A DNA stretch of 22,500 bases from Stramonita haemastoma (taxonomy: Eukaryota; Mollusca; Gastropoda; Neogastropoda; Muricidae), in the NCBI GenBank assembly GCA_030674155.1, contig CM060334.1:18321067-18343566 (forward strand), read 5' to 3'. A model generated the notes under the pieces. It was given only the letters and a program-made list of their open reading frames with translations, had not been told where the DNA came from and made no database searches. The position numbers and the translations under genes were made by a program. Positions within the stretch are counted from its first letter, which is position 1. The number at the start of each line of letters is the position of its first letter. Positions 18,828 to 22,500 of this stretch are shown one piece after another.

Positions 18828-19393
18828 CCTGAAAGTATTTAAAGCACTAAACCGCGATACAGCTACCTTCACCTAGTTACAATCACATCCAACAGTCTAT
18901 GTGCCCTTGTCTGTAATGGGTTTCATGCTACCTAACTCTGACAGAGCACAAGAGGATTCTTGTTGCACAATGAATCGATGCTGCTAACGCGTTGGAATGC
19001 ATTGTATTGTTGTACAGTTTCTCTGTTGTTCGTACTAATACTATACCATGTAATTCAAAACACATTTTGTTATCTTACGCTCACTGTGTTTGCATGTAGC
19101 ATTTTCTTACGCTCAATGATGTTTGCATGTAGTTTCCTTTCACTTCAACTTTCAGCTAGGATCAGACCGCCACGAGACCACTGACCAGAGGAGACCCGGC
19201 ATTGCAGCCGAGTCACTCTGGTGGTGTGCAGTGGTTACTGCATGGATTCAACATAGAAAGCTTACCACCCACTAAACTCTTCAGTCTTTCCTTGGCTTCT
19301 TTGTTTCATTATGTTTATCTCAGCCTTAGCTAAACGCTTTGTTAGCTGCTAAGAAAAGGATAAAAAATGATGAATTTATGAAAACAACGTTTA
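18825..19393. other. Intergenic, no feature recognised
   Basis: A local near-duplication is visible: TCTTACGCTCA followed by TGTTTGCATGTAG occurs at about 19073 and 19106. Otherwise nothing coding or repetitive was seen. Confidence 0.5.
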
Positions 19394-19488
19394 GTAACTA
19401 AACTGGGGTCCAATCCAATGATGTTGCTTAGAGCCCCGCCGACCGCACAGGCCACATCGGGGCTATCACCTCGTAACTAAACTGGGGT
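19394..19488 (-). mobile_element. 63-bp retroposed fragment (element G) with 16-bp target-site duplication
   Basis: The 16-base word GTAACTAAACTGGGGT is present at 19394-19409 and again, identically, at 19473-19488. Between them are 63 bases that resemble two other loci in the window (20045-20110 and 20562-20632). On the minus strand the insert ends in ATTGG repeats, a simple tail typical of LINE-mobilised retroposons. Perfect flanking repeats of about 15 bases are the usual trace of target-primed reverse transcription. The insert is probably a heavily 5'-truncated SINE or LINE end. Confidence 0.75.
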
Positions 19489-20044
19489 AAACTTTTAGCC
19501 TAACAACTGTCTTTCTGTATGAAGGAGAAAAAGAAATCATTGTAAAGTCTGGATAAGGTTGCCATTAAGGCTAAGTACTGAGACTGTACACAAAACAATG
19601 GTCTCATCCTAATGCATTGATTTGTAGTCTCGTTGTGAGAAACCAAAGTACATATTATTGGACTACCCACAGATATGGAACTGGGTAACACAGTCACAGA
19701 ATCTTTTCTTCATATGAACTTTTTTGAGTGATATCCAAACATTAAACCAGTTGATGTAAACATATTGAAAACGTCAATCATAGTGTTGCTAAAAGGAAAA
19801 CAAGACAGAAGTGCCCTCTTTGCAATTTCTGAACATAGAATGAAGAGTTTAACAGAGCTCCGAGCATCAATTTTTGTTGATTTAAACCACGCCCATTTAA
19901 CGACCGAGATCTTATCAGAACAATCACCTCACTGGGCATTCAAATCCCAAATTTAAACATCGGTTTGGGATATGTATTGTAATTGTGAAGCCAGATGAAC
20001 AGACTTGAGCTGTGGTTTTGAAAGTGTTCTGCAGATACGCTCAT

Positions 20045-20110
20045 CCAATCCAATCTGACTGTTTAAAACCAGGCAGACCGCAGAGGCCATTCCAGGGCTG
20101 TCACAACGTG
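20045..20110 (-). repeat. Element G, copy 2
   Basis: It begins CCAATCCAATCTGACTGTTT and continues GCAGACCGCAGAGGCCATTC plus CAGGGCTGTCACAACG, matching the 63-bp insert at 19410-19472. No flanking direct repeat was found. Confidence 0.7.
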
Positions 20111-20561
20111 CCACTCTTGGATCTCAGATTGAAAGTATGCAGAATCAATGGAATGAATCTGGAAGTAGATTAAATAGTTCTATATCAGAACCTTAAGCGC
20201 ATTCTGTGTTTAAGGACCACAGGTTGATATGGCCAAAGAGCAACGCAAAGAACAGTTTGTTACTGCACATCATACACTGCATTAAAAGAAAGAAACCACG
20301 AAAGTCAGTATGTATGGAAAGTACAACATAGTAACAGACAATACAATACAACATAAAGTGACAAAGAAGCACTGCCCAAGATTGACACACGGACATTCAC
20401 GGAATTTCCCTGCCATTTTGCAAATTCCTCCAGGGAAATCCATAGATGTCCGTTTTTAATCTGTGGGATTGTGAAGTTTATTCGGTTCTATCAGCACACC
20501 GGCTGAATTTTGTATGGTGAAATGGAACACCGAACACTGACACCAGAAACATGGCACACAG

Positions 20562-20632
20562 CCAATCCAATCCAATTAGAATGTTTATACCACTGCCGAC
20601 CACAGAGGCTATAATCAGGACTGCCATCTCAT
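20562..20632 (-). repeat. Element G, copy 3
   Basis: It begins with three CCAAT units, then TGTTTATACCACTGCCGACC, ACAGAGGCTATAATCAGGAC and TGCCATCTCA. The number of CCAAT (ATTGG on the other strand) units differs between the copies, as expected for a variable simple tail. Confidence 0.7.
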
Positions 20633-20679
20633 TAAAGTGTAAAAACCAGACTAAAACTGCGCAACAATACTCATACAAA

Positions 20680-21070
20680 TAATAATAATAATGATAATAC
20701 ATGGAATTTGTATAGCGCTATCTCTTGTAAAGACAAATCAAAGCGCTTGCATTTGACCTACAGAGCCACAGATCATGCTGCCACCAGGCGCAAAGATCAA
20801 CGACGAACAACGATGATCAACTGTTGTTGTCTTGTTGCTGCTGTACACTTTAGAGCGCAAAGCCTGGGCAAGTATGTATGGAGGGCAAGCTGTTACCCAT
20901 GCAGCAGACCCCCCTTCTCCACGGCACTGGAATGATCCATTGGAAGGGCATTGACCGATACGAATGGTTCCAGTACCGTTGCCATATACCTACAGCCCCG
21001 AGCCGCTCTGGGACTCCAACTCCCCGATTTTTCCTCAGGGATGGTGTCTAAACACGACACCTGTGTGCAT
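20680..21070. repeat. Dispersed element F, long copy
   Basis: An (AAT)n tract is followed by a GTATAGCGCTATCTC word, with the palindrome ATAGCGCTAT at 20712-20721 and a nearby AAAGCGCTTG, then about 300 bp ending in the 38-bp word shared with 10487-10524. The start resembles a repeat with TATAGCGC and AAGCGCTT motifs that I believe is common in marine invertebrate genomes (recollection, unverified). Confidence 0.55.
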
Positions 21071-21071
21071 G

Positions 21072-21345
21072 CTGGTTTGTTATAATTTTGTCATCCGCTC
21101 CTACCGACACACGATGGCCTACTCTTCCGAAAGGTGGAACGGGGTTTTAACGTGTGCGCAAGATGTTCTGCGTGCATTCGCACACGGGGCCTCGGTTTCG
21201 AGTCTCATCCAAATGACTTTGACATTCAGTTCGATTTTTTCGTCAAACTGGGAAGAAAGGGCGAGGCTGGGTTCGAACCCAGAAACTCACGATTTACATA
21301 TTGGCAGGCGAACGTCTTAACCATTCTGCCACCGTCCTTCCAAAT
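21072..21345 (-). repeat. SINE family C, copy 3
   Basis: On the minus strand the head is GACGGTGGCAGAATGGTTAA then GACGTTCGCCTGCC with a perfect B-box GGGTTCGAACCCA. The body is TTGGATGAGACTCGAAACCG, CCCGTGTGCGAATGCACGC, TTGCGCACACGTTAAAACC and GGAAGAGTAGGCCATCGTGT. It is the best preserved of the three copies, especially in the tRNA-like head. Confidence 0.85.
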
Positions 21346-22350
21346 GACAACAAGATTTAAAACCACCTCTTCTACCCTTCCTCCTATCAACGCCTTAGCC
21401 AGCCATAACAGCCACTATTGGATGGTCACCGCGTTGTGGGAGAACTACAATAGAAAAAGGACATGAAAACTCAATGCTAAATGGGCATTAGCTCAAATCT
21501 GTGATAGCTTCAGGAATAATGCCTATTACCCTGCAGATGTGAGACAATGAGAATGTTTATAAAAATGTAGTTTTCCAAATAATTTACGAGAAGCTTAACA
21601 GATTTTAAAAAATTTCTCCCAAACTACATAAATTTATTTTTGTTCTGTTGAGAACCTTCCAAAATAAATGTTGGAACTTTAGTACAGCGCGAGTATAAAG
21701 GTGTAGATGAATCATTCCTGCAGATCTGCCATGCATATTTGTCATTACTGTTTGCAGCAACTTCTGCAACACGTCTTTTATTTTCCACGCATTTTTTTCA
21801 CGCTTATTTCACAATACTTTCAGCCTCGCGAGTAATTCTATGGTTGAAGGAATCCTGCAGGAAAAAGTGTATGCAGTAAAAAAACAAACAAACAACAAAA
21901 CAACAACAACCAACCTTGCTGTACAACCTGTGGGCATTTTTTTTATAGTAAATAATACACCAGCCACCATATGTTAAAACTATACTCAACAAACAAAAAC
22001 ACCATAACCAAAATAAGAAAAGCTCCATCTTACAGATAACACAATTTTATTTGAATTTTGTCTATTGTGTGCCATACGAAGAACAATTAAGATTTTGCTA
22101 TTTTTGCATTATGATTCTTTTCTGTGGTGTTTTGCTATGTATTTTAATAACATCTTTTTGGTCATGTGGTGCCTGGATATCTGGCATATCGTTTTTATTT
22201 GTCTTGTGTTGTGTGACGATGAAACTTCTTGATTATCGTCAAGGAATGGAAATGGCTGCACTATGTTGGTAATCATCAGTCCTATGGGTCCAAAAACCAC
22301 TATGGTGTTGCTGATTATCATCATCGTCAACCTCGTTACAATAACAACAA
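21346..22350. other. Intergenic, no feature recognised
   Basis: AT-rich sequence with no convincing reading frame. A short A/C-rich low-complexity stretch lies at about 21878-21915. Confidence 0.6.
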
Positions 22351-22354
22351 GAGA

Positions 22355-22500
22355 AGCAGAAGCGACAGCAGCATTCATTGTAGTAGTAGCATTAGTAACA
22401 GTAGTTTTAGCAGCTGTAGTAGTAACAACAAAAGCAGCAGCAGAAGTAGTGGAAGTAGTAGTAAGTAGAAGTAGTAGTAGCAGCAGGAGCAGCAGCAGCA
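22355..22500. repeat. AGC/AGT trinucleotide repeat at the window edge
   Basis: Imperfect GCA, GTA and ACA triplets continue to the last base, so the array is open on the right. The serine-rich reading frame over it is a product of the repeat. Confidence 0.9.

Noticed and set aside
19160..19260. tRNA-like or SINE head near GGTGTGCAGTGGTTACTGC
   Set aside because: No B-box follows at the right distance and no second copy is present.
22229..22468. Ser-rich reading frame at the right edge
   Set aside because: It is a product of the AGC/AGT trinucleotide repeat and shows no domain.

Overview
The window looks like nuclear DNA of a mollusc, probably a gastropod. It holds one large multi-exon gene on the minus strand with good GT-AG introns. 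Around it are dense tRNA-derived SINE-like repeats, minisatellites and long microsatellites, and there is no prokaryotic gene organisation. The gastropod assignment is an inference: the gene has the architecture and motifs of the Lymnaea GRL101-like receptor family (G-protein-coupled receptors with LDL-receptor class A repeats and leucine-rich repeats), which is expanded in gastropods.

The gene runs on the minus strand from 13818 (ATG) to 1957 (TGA). Six coding exons are visible. Exon 1 (13818-13191) carries a signal peptide and a CUB-like domain. Exon 2 (12015-11828) and exon 3 (10297-10082) together form a second CUB-like domain. Exon 4 (8773-8399) has an LDLa-like module and the first half of a C-type-lectin domain. 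Exon 5 (6977 to about 6780) has the second half of the lectin domain. Exon 6 (about 4020-1957) has LDLa modules, a cysteine-rich cap, about six leucine-rich repeats and the whole seven-helix domain. Splice phases agree across exons 1 to 4. Exons 1 to 3 and the first ~780 bp of exon 6 read cleanly, but exons 4, 5 and the rest of exon 6 need about eleven single-base corrections to stay in frame. No further stop codon appears once the frame is followed, so this is either a very young pseudogene or an assembly with indel errors.

The introns are built largely of repeats, and several reach close to the splice sites. The 3' splice site of exon 6 lies inside a ~27-copy, ~67-bp minisatellite (4001-5740) whose unit repeats the first ~24 coding bases of the exon. 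The 3' splice site of exon 5 is preceded by ~360 bp of almost pure pyrimidine on the sense strand. SINE ends or a second minisatellite lie roughly 20-60 bp from the boundaries of exons 1, 2 and 3.

Outside the gene, 13819-22500 contains no credible coding sequence. It holds several SINE-like families (called A to F here), compound GATA/CATA/AT/CA-CG/GA microsatellites at 17200-18824, and a 63-bp retroposed fragment with 16-bp flanking direct repeats at 19394-19488. The right edge is a trinucleotide array. The left edge (1-1956) is the AT-rich 3' flank of the gene, with a weak decayed tandem repeat at about 240-510.
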